Source: Hibiscus mutabilis (lineage: Eukaryota; Streptophyta; Magnoliopsida; Malvales; Malvaceae). Taken from it: DNA of 64,000 bases. The stretch's first letter is position 1, and each line of letters starts with the position of its first letter. Below are positions 1-12,412 of this stretch, in pieces. Under the pieces are notes generated by a model, which searched no databases, was not told the origin of the DNA, and saw only the letters and a program-made list of their open reading frames with translations. Position numbers and translations under genes: made by a program. The stretch is taken from the NCBI GenBank assembly GCA_019671005.1, contig CM033752.1, positions 25,986,969 to 26,050,968 on the forward strand. Reading direction: 5' to 3'.

Positions 1-2813
1 GCATGTTCTGTATTCATGGCATGGTTCATATACATGACATATTTCATATGCATAGCATGGTTCATATTCATGACATGATTAATATACGTAACATGATTCG
101 TTTACATGACATGATTTATTTATGTGACATGATTCTTTTATCATTGCCCAAAGTACGCTACATGAGATCGAGGTACATGAGTCATCTTGAAATGACACCG
201 TAGTATCTAACGTGAACGTGAAGATGAGTACGTACTCGGGGATGCTCTTTGCTCCCCATAAACATGAAGCACCTCGACAGTGCACTCGGGCACAGTGGGC
301 GTGGATCCCCAAGGTGCATGTGATACAATCATTTTGTCACAATATATGTTTGATAACATGAACATGAAGGTGCTGCTACTAAAGACTCTATGGCATGCCA
401 ACTCTACCGTGGACTCTCATACACAATACTTGGGCATTTCTTTCACCATCAACTCAACATCATAATGAATCATACATATAGACATTTCATATTTCATGGT
501 TCATCATAAATATTCATGGTAAACCTAGATCATCATATAAATAAATATTTCATATCTCATAGTTCAGCATAATTGGTCGTGGAAAACATAAATTAACATA
601 TATATAGATAATGCAATATCATTTTAATTTAAGGTCGACTATTCGCTAGTCTTTCTAATTGCAATTTAAAACATATAAATGCACTCACCTGGGCCATGTA
701 ATGGTATGCCTCACTAAGCTTACACGAGTTTCCTTTTCATTCTTTTTTTTATCATTTGGTTCTCCTTCAATCTCTTTTGTAACTGTATAAGACCAATCGA
801 ACATTTATATTACCATTCTCGTATTCGACTTAAATCTAACATTGCTAACTTGATTATTAAACATAACTATTCGAATATAAAATTTTCTAAAAATTTTCCC
901 AATATTCTTCAAAGTTGCCTAATTGGTCCCTAGGTCCTTAGTGTCCATTTTGAACATTAAACAATTGTTCAAGCCTAATTTAAATAATTTCCATAATCAT
1001 TTACTAATTTTGGACTATTACCTTTTAGTCCTTAAACTTTATAAAAGTGACATTTTAGTCACTACTTCACTTTTGTACATAAATTAAAGTAAAATAAACC
1101 ATTCATCTATTTTCTAACATTCTTGAAATTTTTCCTTCAACTTTCAACTTTATTCAATTTGGTCCTTCACAAACATTTTATTTTCAAAAAGGTCCCTAAA
1201 TTTTCTTTTCTTTTCATATCAATCCCTTATCTTTCATAACATGCTTGAATCTTCAATTCTATCAATTTTCCATAAATTCAAGACCAATCCCTAATTTTTC
1301 CTAAATTGCGAATTGGTCCTTCAACTTCCAAAATTTTTCATTTTGGTCCCTAATCATCAATTCAAGCTAATTTCACCATAAATAAATAATTCCAATACTA
1401 AAATAAAATTTTCAATAATTTCCCTTAATTTTCTCAATATTTTCGAAATGGTCCCTATAATTTCAATTGAGGAAATTATTTAATCTGACATCAAATTCAA
1501 GCTCTCAACATCATAATCTATTCAATTTCATCCTCAATTTAACTCCCTAACCAAAATCCCCAAAATTTAGGGTTAGGGTTTATAACCTAAAACATGGAAT
1601 TAATCTAAATTAAATCTTGATTCCATGTTTACAACATCAATTCTACTAAATACAACTCTAATTTCATCATAAGCTTCAATTTCCATAACCACCATCATAA
1701 TAACATGAACTAAAATTAACTTTTATCATGCAATATTACTATCAAAATGAAGAGAATCAAGTGTAGAACAATTTACCTAAATTAATTTTGTTTGAAACTT
1801 GTCTTGATTCTTCAATTTTGGACTTGAAGATTGAAAACCCTATTTCCCCTTTCTTTCTTGAGGTATTCGAACAGCCCTTGGAATTAAAAGATGATTTCTG
1901 TTCATCTTTTATTCTATTTAATCCATCTGTAAAGTTAAAATGAATTTAAAATTCATTTAACTAGTGAAATTACTAATTTGCCCTTTTAATCCAATGGCCA
2001 AGATTCAATCTCATCAAATTCAATGGCCATGATTTAATCCATGTGTAAATCTTCTTCCAAAATTACCCTCAAAGTTTCAAAATATTTCAAAAATGCCAAC
2101 CATGACAAATGTCCAATTTGCCCTCCAACTAGACTTTATTTACTAACAAAACTTGAAAATTGTCATTCCATAAAAATTGAACCAAATTGGTTCCATTCTA
2201 ACCAGCCTCCTTCCCAAAATATCATAAATTTTAATTTATGATATTTATTCGATCCAATTATTTGAATTTCACTCAATACGATTTCCAAATTTTCTTTCTT
2301 TGAGCTTTATAACACTCCATCATATTCTAACTAAATCTACTTAGAATCCCACCAAAATTAATAAAATATTCATAAAATAATATTTTATGAATTTCTCATA
2401 ATCTTTGGAATTGTCTTTAAAATTTCAATTCGATCCGATATACCGATAATTACCGAGAATTTTATCGGATACATTTCCTCTTAAAAATCTTATCTCAACA
2501 ACCCATTATGAATATTATTGACTTAAACTGAATCCTTTTTATCAGTCAAAATATCGATCCCTGTGCTACTCTGGTTTGAGCACACTTAACAATTTTTATT
2601 CGATCCAAAATTCGAATAATATAAGCCTCGTATGAAAAATCTGAGTGACACGGAAATACCACTCTTGGGGGTAAACTATTCATTTATCGGGTTAAATTAC
2701 ATAACTTTTTAAAATTACACTTTGGTCCCTAAACTTTTCCAAAGTTTACACTTTAACCTCTAAACTTTCAAAAATTACATTTTAAGTCACTAAGAAAAAA
2801 TTGGGATATTACA
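1..2813 (-). mobile_element. LTR-type element, right part (left end outside window)
   Basis: AT-rich non-coding sequence that ends in TTGGGATATTACA, the same kind of terminus (…TTACA) as the two elements at 12,413 and 18,219. Read on the minus strand it would begin TGTAATATCCC. A block near 690 (CACTCACCTGGGCC then ATGCCTCACTAA) recurs near 19,610 in the 18,219-22,427 element, so the two belong to one family. Repeated 'TTTGGTCCCTAAACTTT' style phrases are also shared. No coding sequence is seen. The left end and any target duplication cannot be checked because the element runs off the window. Confidence 0.6.
2..145. repeat. 18-bp minisatellite, about 8 copies
   Basis: Units of 18 bp start with CATGGTTC or CATGATT (for example CATGATTCGTTTACATGA) and run head to tail from the window edge. 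Because 18 is a multiple of three, the array keeps a reading frame open; this is not evidence of a protein. It lies inside the LTR-type element. Confidence 0.7.
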
Positions 2814-2852
2814 ATTATTAATCTTGGATTAATGACATAATTTTTCTAACAT

Positions 2853-3430
2853 ATTTTGTCCAAAACGACCAATGTCGACTCTATTTTCTTAAACACTCAT
2901 TTTTTAGTCCAAATATTTTTTAGCTTAAAAATAGTTTCAACAATTACTTTTATATAATATTTAAATTAAAGATTTAAAATGCATTATCTGAGAATAAAAT
3001 ATGAGATTAGTGCATATTTATAAACAAATCCTTTATCAATCCACAGATGATCGTTTCTTTAAAAAAATTAATAAATAATATTTTATATAAATTTTTTTCT
3101 TTCAACCAGACGCGCATAAAACCTATCCTATCAAAAAATATATATTAAAGAAAGCTTTAGCTCTTTAGATCATGTTAACCATTGTGAAATGTTGTAGAAC
3201 TCTATAAAAATACGAGATAAAAATATGAAATTAAGTACAAAGAATTGTACTATAAAATATTTTTATACAAAGAATTGTATGATAAAAAAGCATACAGTAT
3301 TTTAGAGACGGGTTAAAATTGAATAAATTACTTTCATATTTAATTACAATGATTTTCAAATATTTTAATCATTTTTAATTAGTAGCTCCTAGTGAATTAC
3401 ACATAAACAATAAAAAAATTCTATCTACTC
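2853..3430 (+). repeat. Direct repeat copy A (~0.6 kb)
   Basis: Matches 6,895-7,566 in the same orientation by eye: shared landmarks include ACCAATGTCGACT, CGCGCATAAAACCTATCC, ATCATGTTAACCATT and AGACGGGTTAAAATTG in the same order. This copy lacks about 100 bp present in copy B around 7,305-7,405. No coding sequence recognised; the family is unknown. Confidence 0.8.
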
Positions 3431-3959
3431 ATATTAACTTGTTTTCATATTTAATGTTACAATAACTTGATTGTTACAATTGATTAATCAAGTGACTCAC
3501 TTGTGACTTTTTAAAATATGATGACCTATTTGAAAAATTAGAAATAATAAATTGACTTCAGGTGAAATTCACACTAAAAATTCAATGCTTATTTAGTTTA
3601 AATGATATGATTAATTTATTTACTCAAAATGTATTTTATTAACATTTCAAATCATTTCTAAATTATTGTTTGAAAATAAATCTTGAACAAACATTTTTAG
3701 TTTTTGATCAGAAAGTATGGTTTTATTAGCAGCCAAACCATACAAATAAGTACTCATATGTGCCTCACTAAAAAAACCCCTAAGCCTAGTTGGAGGAAAA
3801 GAGTGCACATAAGAGTATGCAGGTACAGAAACAATCATGACAAGAAAAACAAAAACAACAATGCGATCATATACAAGCTTGAACCACTCTATTCTAGTGA
3901 CACCCTTTTTCGCCAAATGTCAACCACACAATTAGCTTCCCAAAAGATATGACGAAACT
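3431..3959. other. AT-rich spacer, no gene seen
   Basis: No recognisable coding or RNA feature between direct repeat A and the LINE-like remnant. The short open frames at 3,647-3,952 show no family signature. Confidence 0.5.
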
Positions 3960-4990
3960 CAATACAACTCAAAGATGCACATAACTCATCAACTAGTCGA
4001 AACCAAGACCATAAATGCCAGGGTCATCTTTGCCAATGTAGTAACCAAGCAAATGCATTCATAGAATCCGATTCCACCACAATTACGAAACCCGAGCATC
4101 ATTTAGACCACGACAAAAAGAGCAGAGCATGAGATACGGTACCCACATCCACCTCGGCAATCTCCATGGAATCCAATGGTCCCGAAAAATTTCAAGAATC
4201 CTCACAGAGTGATCACGCAAAACACCCCCACAACCAGCTCATCGCATTTTACCTTGGACCGATCCATCCATATTTATTTTTAACATCCCAAATGGTAGCA
4301 TTTCCCATTGAACCCCCTGTCGTTGCTTAATCTTCGGCGAAATGACCATGCCCTTCTATGGGCAAGACCACCAGTCCGCATCTTCCAACTTCTCCTCCGA
4401 TTCAATAGTAGATGAGAGACAATGAAAATTCCAGGTACGTATTAGAAAAAACACCTCCTCCATTGTGTAATTTTTTCCATTGAAGACCTTATCATTTCTT
4501 GCAAGCCACAATGACCAAAAAAACGAAAGAGCATCCCACTAACCATCGATGTTGAAAATCCCCGAAAAAGAATCCATGAAGGCATTGATGCAAAAAGTCA
4601 CTCAATGACGCAGGCAATACCAAATCCAAACACCATCATTGTAAAAACAAGAACCAAATCCTCCGGACAAAAGGACATGAGTAAAGAATATGATCTAACT
4701 CATCCACACCCTCCACACACACACAACGTATAGCTACTTCATCTAATTGGAGTCCTCTTTCCTACAGAAACCGAAAGGTTGGTAAACGATACCGCATCAC
4801 AAACCATAAAAAGCATTGCACTTTTGGCGGTACTTCCATTTTCCAAATGAAAATCGCATCAACACAATTAGACATGAGGCCAAAAGAATTCATGAGATAC
4901 ATCAACCGTTTGACATTAAAGAACCCGACACTATCTTGTCACCATATCAAACGATCCAACACTCCATGAGATAAATGAAAAGACGATACC
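3960..4990 (-). pseudogene. LINE-type reverse transcriptase fragment (zf-RVT + RNase H-like)
   Basis: On the minus strand, frames joined across stops read like the C-terminal end of plant non-LTR retrotransposon ORF2 proteins. Near 4,850 there is a 'KMEVPPKVQCFLWF' segment followed near 4,690 by 'DHILYSCPFVRRIW', the pattern of the zf-RVT zinc-binding domain. Near 4,240-4,270 comes 'LKINMDGSV' and 'GCGGVLRD', the start of an RNase H-like (RVT_3) domain with its first catalytic Asp. Several in-frame stops break the frame, and the endonuclease and reverse transcriptase parts are absent, so this is a 5'-truncated dead copy. Similar zf-RVT/RNase H proteins are often annotated as host genes, but the stops argue against function here. 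Confidence 0.75.
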
Positions 4991-5269
4991 AAAGGATTCA
5001 TAATATATAACATTTTGTATGACATCTTCTATTGTCTTTGACAATTATACTATTTAAATGTTGGTAGAACGAAGTATAACGAAGGCCAATCAATTGTCTT
5101 AACACTATTTTATCCACTCATTTATTAACCAAACTTTATCTTTTAATTGAATGCATTATTGAAAGTCATAAATTTAATTTCCTTCAATTGAGAGTAATGT
5201 TTTTCGGGCACGAGAATGGAAGACACAAACATCATGATGATAGTTATAGGCTCCACAACTTGGTGGTCA

Positions 5270-5623
5270 AACCGGAGCACAATGTGCATCATCATTGCAT
5301 TTAGCATTGACAATCGGTATATCATTATAGGTTTGTTGCTCTAGCATCGGATTGCATGATCATTTATGAGTTACCATGTTACAAAAACCACTATGTGGAC
5401 ACGTGAATTGACACTCCATGTCACTTTGACATGCTTTCCGTGTTTTATACACTTGCAAATTAAACAACAAATTTCCAACATTTAAACATTTTTATTTTGT
5501 GAGAAATTTAAATGTATAGGTATGTAATGATTATTAAGATATCAAAATAGAGAAATGATGCATATACTAACAAAAAGTTACAAGTAGAACGACGAGCAGA
5601 GAAGTGGCACCATAAGAAGCCAT
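5270..5623 (-). pseudogene. Secreted cysteine-rich (defensin-like) peptide gene, two exons, probably broken
   Basis: Exon 1 (5,572-5,623) encodes an 17-residue signal-peptide-like start, MASYGATSLLVVLLVTF. A GT donor follows, and an AG acceptor at 5,452-5,453 opens exon 2 in the matching phase (codon split 1/2). Exon 2 gives 'ACQSDMECQFTCPHSGFC' (spacing CX5CX3CX5C) and then a stop at 5,360-5,362. Reading through the stop in the same frame gives a second cysteine-rich stretch with 'KCNDDAHC', another stop, then 'SCGAYNYHHDVC'. The layout (signal exon, one short intron, Cys-rich exon) is that of plant defensin-like/LCR-type secreted peptides. Either the gene encodes a short 47-residue peptide with four cysteines, or it was a longer two-unit peptide now broken by stops; I favour the latter. 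Exact family is not identified. Confidence 0.5.
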
Positions 5624-5629
5624 TTTGTA

Positions 5630-6894
5630 GTTGTTGAGAGATGAAAGTAAAGTTCAATTATATGAAGAATATAATATGATGATGTTCAAAGTGTGATGTG
5701 TTTTGGGCATTTTATAAATTAATTTTAGGTCATTTTAACCTATTATGGCATTAATATTATGCACTTGGTAGTAGGTAGGGATTTACTTACCAATTGTGTA
5801 GCAAAATAAAATAGGAGGAATAAAATAATAGATTTTGTATTTTACTTTAAATATCACATATGAAATAAGTTTAAAGCATATGTAAGTCAGTTATATAGGT
5901 TAAATATAGTTACTATATATATTTAGGTATTTATGTTTTGCAATTAGTTGAATGTAATAAATTAAATAATAATTTGTAGGCAATAAAAAATATTTATCAT
6001 AGATGTTTATAAAATGTTAATAAGAATAATATGTTTTTAGAGAATAAGAGTAATGAATATTTTTATTTTTAACTTATATAATAGGTGTAGAGCGAGTCGG
6101 ATTAACCAAGGCATGGTTCATTCATGAACCCATGGGTGACCCGACCCATGCCGCATTTTTGTTTTCTTTATTTATTTTTATTTACATTTGGGGTAAATTG
6201 TGTGTTTGAGCCTTTTGTTTTACTAGTTGTTACAAATTAGTTCCATTTGCATAATGATTCGTTATTGTCACCTACTAATTTTTAATATTTAGAATTTAGT
6301 GACATCATGTTTAGTTTTTAATATTAATATCGTCATTATTTCTTATTAAGATTTTTCTATTTTATATTTTTAAACCATCATGCATTATCAAACAAAGTTT
6401 CTTCAGCATTATAATTATGGCATTTTTTGTTGTGATACAGTGATTCGGAAGGTAGTGTCTATTATGTATAGATTGAGACTTTATAGTCATTTCTAATGTA
6501 TTGAAATCATTCAAAATTTGATCCTATATTTCAAAAAATATCAAGGCAATTTTATCTTGTTACATTAATTTAATGAGGTTGTGTACTTTTTGTCTGCATT
6601 CTGACATTCATAATTTTTTCTAAGAAAAATATGCTTCACAAAAATTGCATTCATTTAGGAGGTCAAATTTTAAACTGGAATTCATATTCACAACATCAAA
6701 AAATTGAGAAAACAAGTGATTTTCAAAAAGGTACCAATTTCTGGTATCGTGGTGTTGATTTAACCTTTCCCATACGTATTCGAATCTTGAAGCCAACTTT
6801 TTCTTCGGGTTTAAACGCGGGCCACAAAAATTATCTTCTTCAAAAAGCACATTCAAAAACCATTTTAAGAGGGTATTTTATAGGTATTCAGTTG
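5630..6894. other. AT-rich spacer, no gene seen
   Basis: No coding feature supported. A palindrome-rich patch near 6,108-6,160 (GGCATGGTTCATTCATGAACC and ACCCGACCCATGCC) may be a remnant of a small DNA transposon but has no boundaries I can fix. The two overlapping open frames at 6,620-7,005 have no recognisable domain. Confidence 0.4.
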
Positions 6895-7566
6895 TATGTT
6901 GTCCGAAATGACCAATGTCGACTTTATTTTCTAAAACACTCATTTTTTAGTCCAAATATTTTTAACCTAAAATGGTTTCAACAAATACTTTTATATAATA
7001 TTTAAATTAAAGATTTAAAATACATTATCTAAGAATAAAACATGACATTGGTGCATGTTTATAAACAAATCCTTTATCACTTTACACATGATCATTTCTT
7101 AAAAAAATTTTTAAATAATATTTTATATAAACTTTTCTTTCAACCATACGCGCATAAAACCTATCCTATCAAAAAAAGTATATACATTAAAGAAGTTTTA
7201 ACTCTTTAGATCATGTTAACCATTATGAAATGTTGTAGAACTCTATAAAATACGAGATAAAACATACGAAACGAAGTACAAAGAATTGTACAATAAAATA
7301 TTCTTATACAACTTATTGTGTTTAATTTAAACAAAATATAAATATGGATGAATAAAATAAAAATAAATTTTTTTTTTCATTATAAGTTTAAGGATAGGAT
7401 TTTTCTAAAAACAATAATTAAAAAGCATACAGAATTTGAGAGACGGGTTAAAATTGAATAAATTACTTTCATATTTAATTACAATGATTTTCAAATATTT
7501 TAATCATTTTAAATTAGTAGGTCTTACTGAATTACACATAAACAATAAAACTTTTTCTATCGACTT
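6895..7566 (+). repeat. Direct repeat copy B (~0.67 kb)
   Basis: Same order of landmarks as 2,853-3,430, with an extra ~100 bp near 7,305-7,405. The pair flanks about 3.5 kb that holds the LINE-like and cysteine-rich remnants, so it may be a segmental duplication or two insertions of one unknown element. Confidence 0.8.
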
Positions 7567-8375
7567 GTTGATGACCAAAATGGTCAAGGACCGAGATGGT
7601 GGCCCGACAGTGGTTGAGATGGTCGTCCCTCTTGTTTTGGGGTAGTGATGATATGTCTGAAATGGACGGCGTGTCCTCCTTTCAACTGCATGTCTAGTTT
7701 TATACTACTTGGATAGGTGTCTTGATGGGGTAGTAGTGGTACATTGATTGGATGGCCTATGACTTGACGTCCTAGGTCTCTCTTAATACCCGTAGTAGGT
7801 GCGTGCGTAGTCACATGGTTACTAGGTAAGGCATGATGATGTGAGCGGTCTTATCTGTTCGCTTACAAATTGAGAAGGGTTTTGCTCGGTGCTCAAGTGT
7901 GGTTTTGCATACGTTGCTACACTCGTCGTGAATGTCCCTTATGTTGTGTCATTCACAGTCCTTTTTACTATGGTTTCAACATGTGGCGTCATATGCTTAT
8001 AGGTACTAACAATTTCCCCCAGGTGAGGGGAGGGTTATAAAGTGACCTTGGCGAGCCTGAAGATTGTACAGGGGCCCTCTGGGGTGCAAATTTTATGGTA
8101 AAAAGCTTTTTAATTTTGAATGGCGGCTTTCTTCCAATAGAGTTGTAAAAGGAATATGAAGTGTCGCGCACTAATTTCTCGGGATAAATCACTTAATTTT
8201 GTTTTAAAGATGAATCGTTACACTCAAAACTTTATCTAAAATAATCTTTGTATTAGTGAAACATGCCAATGATGATATGGTTTTTGATTATAAATAACCC
8301 TTGTTGACATTTGCTGAGTCTTTATTTTATTTTTTTTGATGGCTATCATTGAGTCTTTGAATTTTTAACTATAGA
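7567..8375. other. Non-coding lead-in to gypsy-type transposon gene
   Basis: No domain seen in any frame. The base composition is less AT-rich than the spacer to the left, and it leads directly into the 8,376 open frame, so it is probably the 5' untranslated or LTR part of that element. Confidence 0.3.
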
Positions 8376-11098
8376 TTGTTTTTGGCAATAATGGTTGGCT
8401 TGTTTGTTGTAGTAAGCGGTGAGTATCCCTGTACTTTTGACCCAGACGAGTTGTTAAATGTATTAGAGTGTCGGGGCCTTCTCACCATTGATCATTTTCA
8501 TTATCAGTTTAGTGTGCCTAGGGGAGTATTTTGCCTAAGTGCATGCCCAGAAGAAGAGAGGGCGTGGTGTCTGATTCCTCATTGTGCTTTTGAAGCAGGG
8601 TTTCATTTGTTGTTGCATCATTTCTTTGTGAAGTGGTTGAAGTGGTTTGATGTAGCACCAGGTTAGTTGAGCGAGAGTAGCTGGGAATTTTTGTGGCATA
8701 CTTCTTGAATTGCAAGATTCATGGTGACGAGCCTTCCATCAATGTATTTCACTACATTTATAGTGTAACGACCAACTATGATAAGACTGTAGAGTCTTGG
8801 TGACCATTGATCTTCGTAGAGGGGGAAACCTATAGTGAGGGATTATGTTGAGGATCGTCTTTTAGAAAAGAGAAGTTTGTCAAAGTAGAGTGAAAGTTTT
8901 GGGATTTTCTATTTTCAGTTGTATGGCATCAGCCCACGGAGGATAGGGTTGTGCCTTATGATATGGGGTAATTGTCACCTGTTTAGTTGAAGCTTTTGAC
9001 GAGGTTAGAGAGTGGTCCTTATTTTAGCTTCAGAGAGGTGTGTACTCTTAGAAATATTTGGTTGCATTTCTTAGAGGAGAAGAGTCCTAATGGTTGGGAT
9101 GAAGGAGACTTAGATGTGTTTCTATAAGGTTCTTTGGCGAGCGTGTATTCTTACGGAAGAAGATTGGCCCTTTGATGAATGGGTGAGTGAACGAGTTGCT
9201 GGACTTCTTCTTGGTAGGGAAAATGAACCAAACGATTTCTTCTTTGAGTATATCGGAGCTTGCCCCAGCTTTTAGAAACATCACGGGGAAGATGCTAAGT
9301 TCGTGAAGAATTTACTCTTATTACCCTGAAGGGTTATGTTGACGATATTTTATCTGGCTCTAACCGCAAGAAAGGGAAAAGAAACAGGTGGTTCTGAATT
9401 TGCCTGTTGCCTTTGGTTTTTCAGAGGAATGAGGTTGTTTGTATTTTGAACGGATGTCGAAAAAAAGAATGGAAACTGGTAATGGTTTGTCATGATCTTG
9501 AGGTGGAATGAAAAGAGAGAGATTTATATATATATATTAGCTCGTTGACTTTTTCTGCTTTCATATGCATTTTGTATGGGTAGCGGTTTGTCCTTTGTAG
9601 TTTGTTAGTAATGGAATGAGGGATCGGGTTTCGATGCAGGATGTTTTACTCTTTGCAGCTAGTAGTGACTTGCTGGATTCACAAAGGCTAGCAAAGATGG
9701 GGTCTTTAGGTGCTTTTAGTACCAGAGACATGACTTTGCCCCATCCCTTGAGTACAACTAACGCAATAGTATCCCTAATAGACACAACTCTTGCGGCTCC
9801 TTGCCTGGGTTTATCCTTTAGTAATCAAAATGCCTTTACAAGAGTGCCCGCAGATGTTATAGAGGTGGCACGAAAAAGTGTGGCAAGTCGAATGAGGGCT
9901 TATGGCTGAAAGAGGTGCTCCTTGAGTGGGGAAGAAAAAATGTTAGGAAAAAGGCCAACGATTGGTGCTGGGGTTACTGAGTTAAAATGTGATTCCCCAC
10001 TGTGCGCTAGTTATATTTTACAATATAGTTAAATATAGTTTAACCCTAATTGTGTAGTAATATGGCTTTTTATTTTGTAATATGGCTTTTTGTATTGGGC
10101 TTACTTGCAGGGATAAATGCTATAGATTCTACTGTTGCTTGTTACTCTGTAGAAGGTATATCCCCTAGGGTTCCTCCTATTGATCCTGGGCCTATTTCAA
10201 GTGCTTCTATAGTTTTTTTAGGTCTTTGTCCTCTATTATTCCTTCGTGTCAAGGTGGTGAAGCCCTTGCTTCATGGAGCGTATTTACCCTTGGAGGGGGT
10301 TACCGAAATCAGAGGATTGGTTCCACCCTGAGTCTGATGCCAAAAGACTGTTTGAATTGTATTCGTGTAGCCATGGTGCCTCACCGTCTTACTCTAATAT
10401 TAGGAGAACTGTTGAGGGGGTTGAGGTCTCTTTCAAGAACTATATTGTGTTCAATTTAACGTGGAAAGGAACACAGAGACCCTTCTTGAAGAAAATGCCA
10501 GGTTGCGTTCGCAAGTGGGGGGTTATACCCCTTTGCTTGAGGAAAATGCTAGGTTGCGCTCGTAGGTTGAGAAGTATGTCACACAGTTAAAGGTGATTTG
10601 GAAAGAACATGAGGCGGAGATTATTGAGAGAACGAAGGAAACTGATATGTCTCTTAGGATTAAGGATAAACTGGTTTAAGCTACAGAAAGAAGTTTCAAG
10701 GCTAAAATTCAAGATCTTAAAGAGAGGTTGGAGAGAGCAACGAAGAAGATGAAAGCTTCGTGAGTTTTGCTAGAAAGTTATCAAAGCTTAAAGAATCACT
10801 TAAGAATGAGATTATGGTGCTAGAAGTTGTTCATAATGCTATTATGGCAGAGAAAGTTAAAGCAGCTACGGACACAACCTCCGTTTTTATGGTTGGAGTA
10901 ATGGAGATGTCTCGAGATGCTGTCATTCTTAGCTTTCAGCTGTCGCAGGGCCCTTTTGATGTTTGAGGTATGGATTTTGGAGCTCTTTGCAAAGTAACTA
11001 AGGATTTCAATGTGAAAAACCCTTGTGGGCCCTCTTGGGACAGCTTTTCTGCAAAGTATAAGAGAGTTGTGGTCTCCTCCACCTAAGCATTCACGACG
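8376..11098 (+). pseudogene. 'Putative gypsy-type transposon' protein (PF04195-like), decayed
   Basis: The frame at 8,376-8,666 contains 'VLECRGLLTIDHFHYQF', then 'FEAGFHLLLHHFF' and 'FDVAPGQLSESSW' when read across a stop at 8,664. This order matches the plant domain called putative gypsy type transposon (PF04195, often fused to coiled coils). Downstream, frames near 10,540-10,760 are rich in Glu, Lys and Arg heptads ('RLRSQVEKYV', 'KIQDLKERLERATKKM'), consistent with the coiled-coil C-terminal part of such proteins. Many stops and frameshifts interrupt it (for example 8,664, 8,707, 9,287), so it is dead. A second copy of the N-terminal domain lies at 36,104. The role of this family in retroelements is not established. 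Confidence 0.65.
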
Positions 11099-12239
11099 AT
11101 GCTACAGATAGGAGAGATGGTGATAGTTCTTTGGATGATTATAGTAGGGTGTATAAGTGTTTTTGTTGTTTCATTCTTTGTTTTTTATATGAAAAGAGAT
11201 TTAATCTTTAGTGGTTGTTTTGATTATTTTGCTATTTGTAGCTGGGTTGGAATATATTTTGAAGTAGTTTTGTCACTGTTGGTTGTGATGAGACAGTAAA
11301 CTAGCTTTTGCCGCTTGGGTGGTGACTACTGGCATTCCTATAACGGCATATGTAGCCATTTTTTCCTTGGATTATGAAGAACAAAATTTCCTTGTATATT
11401 GTCGCGCCTTATTTTATTTCGTTTGTTTATATATTATTTTTATTATTATTATTATTATTATTTTTAATATATATTGGCGCATATGAGGGAGTTTGATGTG
11501 GGTCTAAAGGACTGACATTGCAGTCTATTTCGTAGGACAAGATGGACGTTTTTTATTTTAAAAAGATGGATATTGTGTGTAGCTTTGTTTTTTATTATTG
11601 TTATTATTCTTTTTTGGCTTAGCTTGCAGTGATTTAAAATGTTCAGGGCAGGCTATGATGAAAGAGAAAATATCTTATTGGTAGTGAGAAGTATGTATGC
11701 CTCTTTCCGCATATATTTAGTTTTGAAGGGGCGTCATTCGATTTATTCTCCTTGGGTTCGAAGGAGTAGATCACCTCACCGACTTTGTGTCTTTGGGTTC
11801 GAAGGATGAGAGTCATATTTTTGCATATCCTTAGTTTTGAATGAGCATTATTCTATTTGTTCCCTTCATGTTTAAAGGAGCAAATCACTATGTTGACTTG
11901 GTATCCTCGGGTTCAAGGATGAGAGTCATATTTTTGCATCGCCTCAAGTTAGAAGAAGTGGTGTTCAACAAGCATCTTGGCCGGATAAAATCAGTGCCTT
12001 TCGTTCTTTACCCTATTCCTATTTCACCAAAGTTATAAAAGAGAGGCAGCTTGTAGTCCCCTAATTTTATCCGACCCCCTTTTTATTTTTATTATTTTCG
12101 TGTATATATATGTATTATTATTATTAAGCAAAACAAGAAAAAATATATAAAAAATTCCATTAAAAAAGAGTCCATATACATAAATAAAGGCTTATTCAGT
12201 CGATCTTTTTTGTGTATATATTATTTTTATTTTTAATTA
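11099..12239. other. Non-coding tail with short internal repeats
   Basis: Contains three diverged copies of a phrase like CTTTGGGTTCGAAGGA or GTTCAAGGATGAGAGTCATA between about 11,740 and 11,940, and T/A-rich stretches. Probably the 3' untranslated part of the element to the left. No gene supported. Confidence 0.35.
11431..11463. repeat. (TTA)n microsatellite
   Basis: Run of about ten TTA/ATT units, slightly interrupted. Confidence 0.8.
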
Positions 12240-12412
12240 TATGATTATTAATATATTTCTTGAAGATCACACAACATCCTAATCATATCAGATATGGGAA
12301 GAATGTAAGAGATTCTGTCCAACAAATATGAGAAGTCAAGTGAGGTGCAAGTAATTCTCACTGTGGACTCATGGCGAATTTTTGTTACGTTCCGATTATA
12401 TTTGGGTCAGGA
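12240..12412 (+). mobile_element. Old LTR, left half (split by two insertions)
   Basis: Reads continuously into 22,428 onward if the two elements between are removed: '…TTTGGGTCAGGATG' joins 'TCTTCTTAAGAAATGACC…'. The right half holds a TATA box, so this looks like an LTR. The left end is estimated, not defined by a clear terminus. Confidence 0.45.
12408..12412. repeat. Target-site duplication CAGGA, left copy
   Basis: CAGGA directly precedes TGTAATACCCC at 12,413 and is repeated exactly at 18,210-18,214 after GGTGTTACA. Confidence 0.85.
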
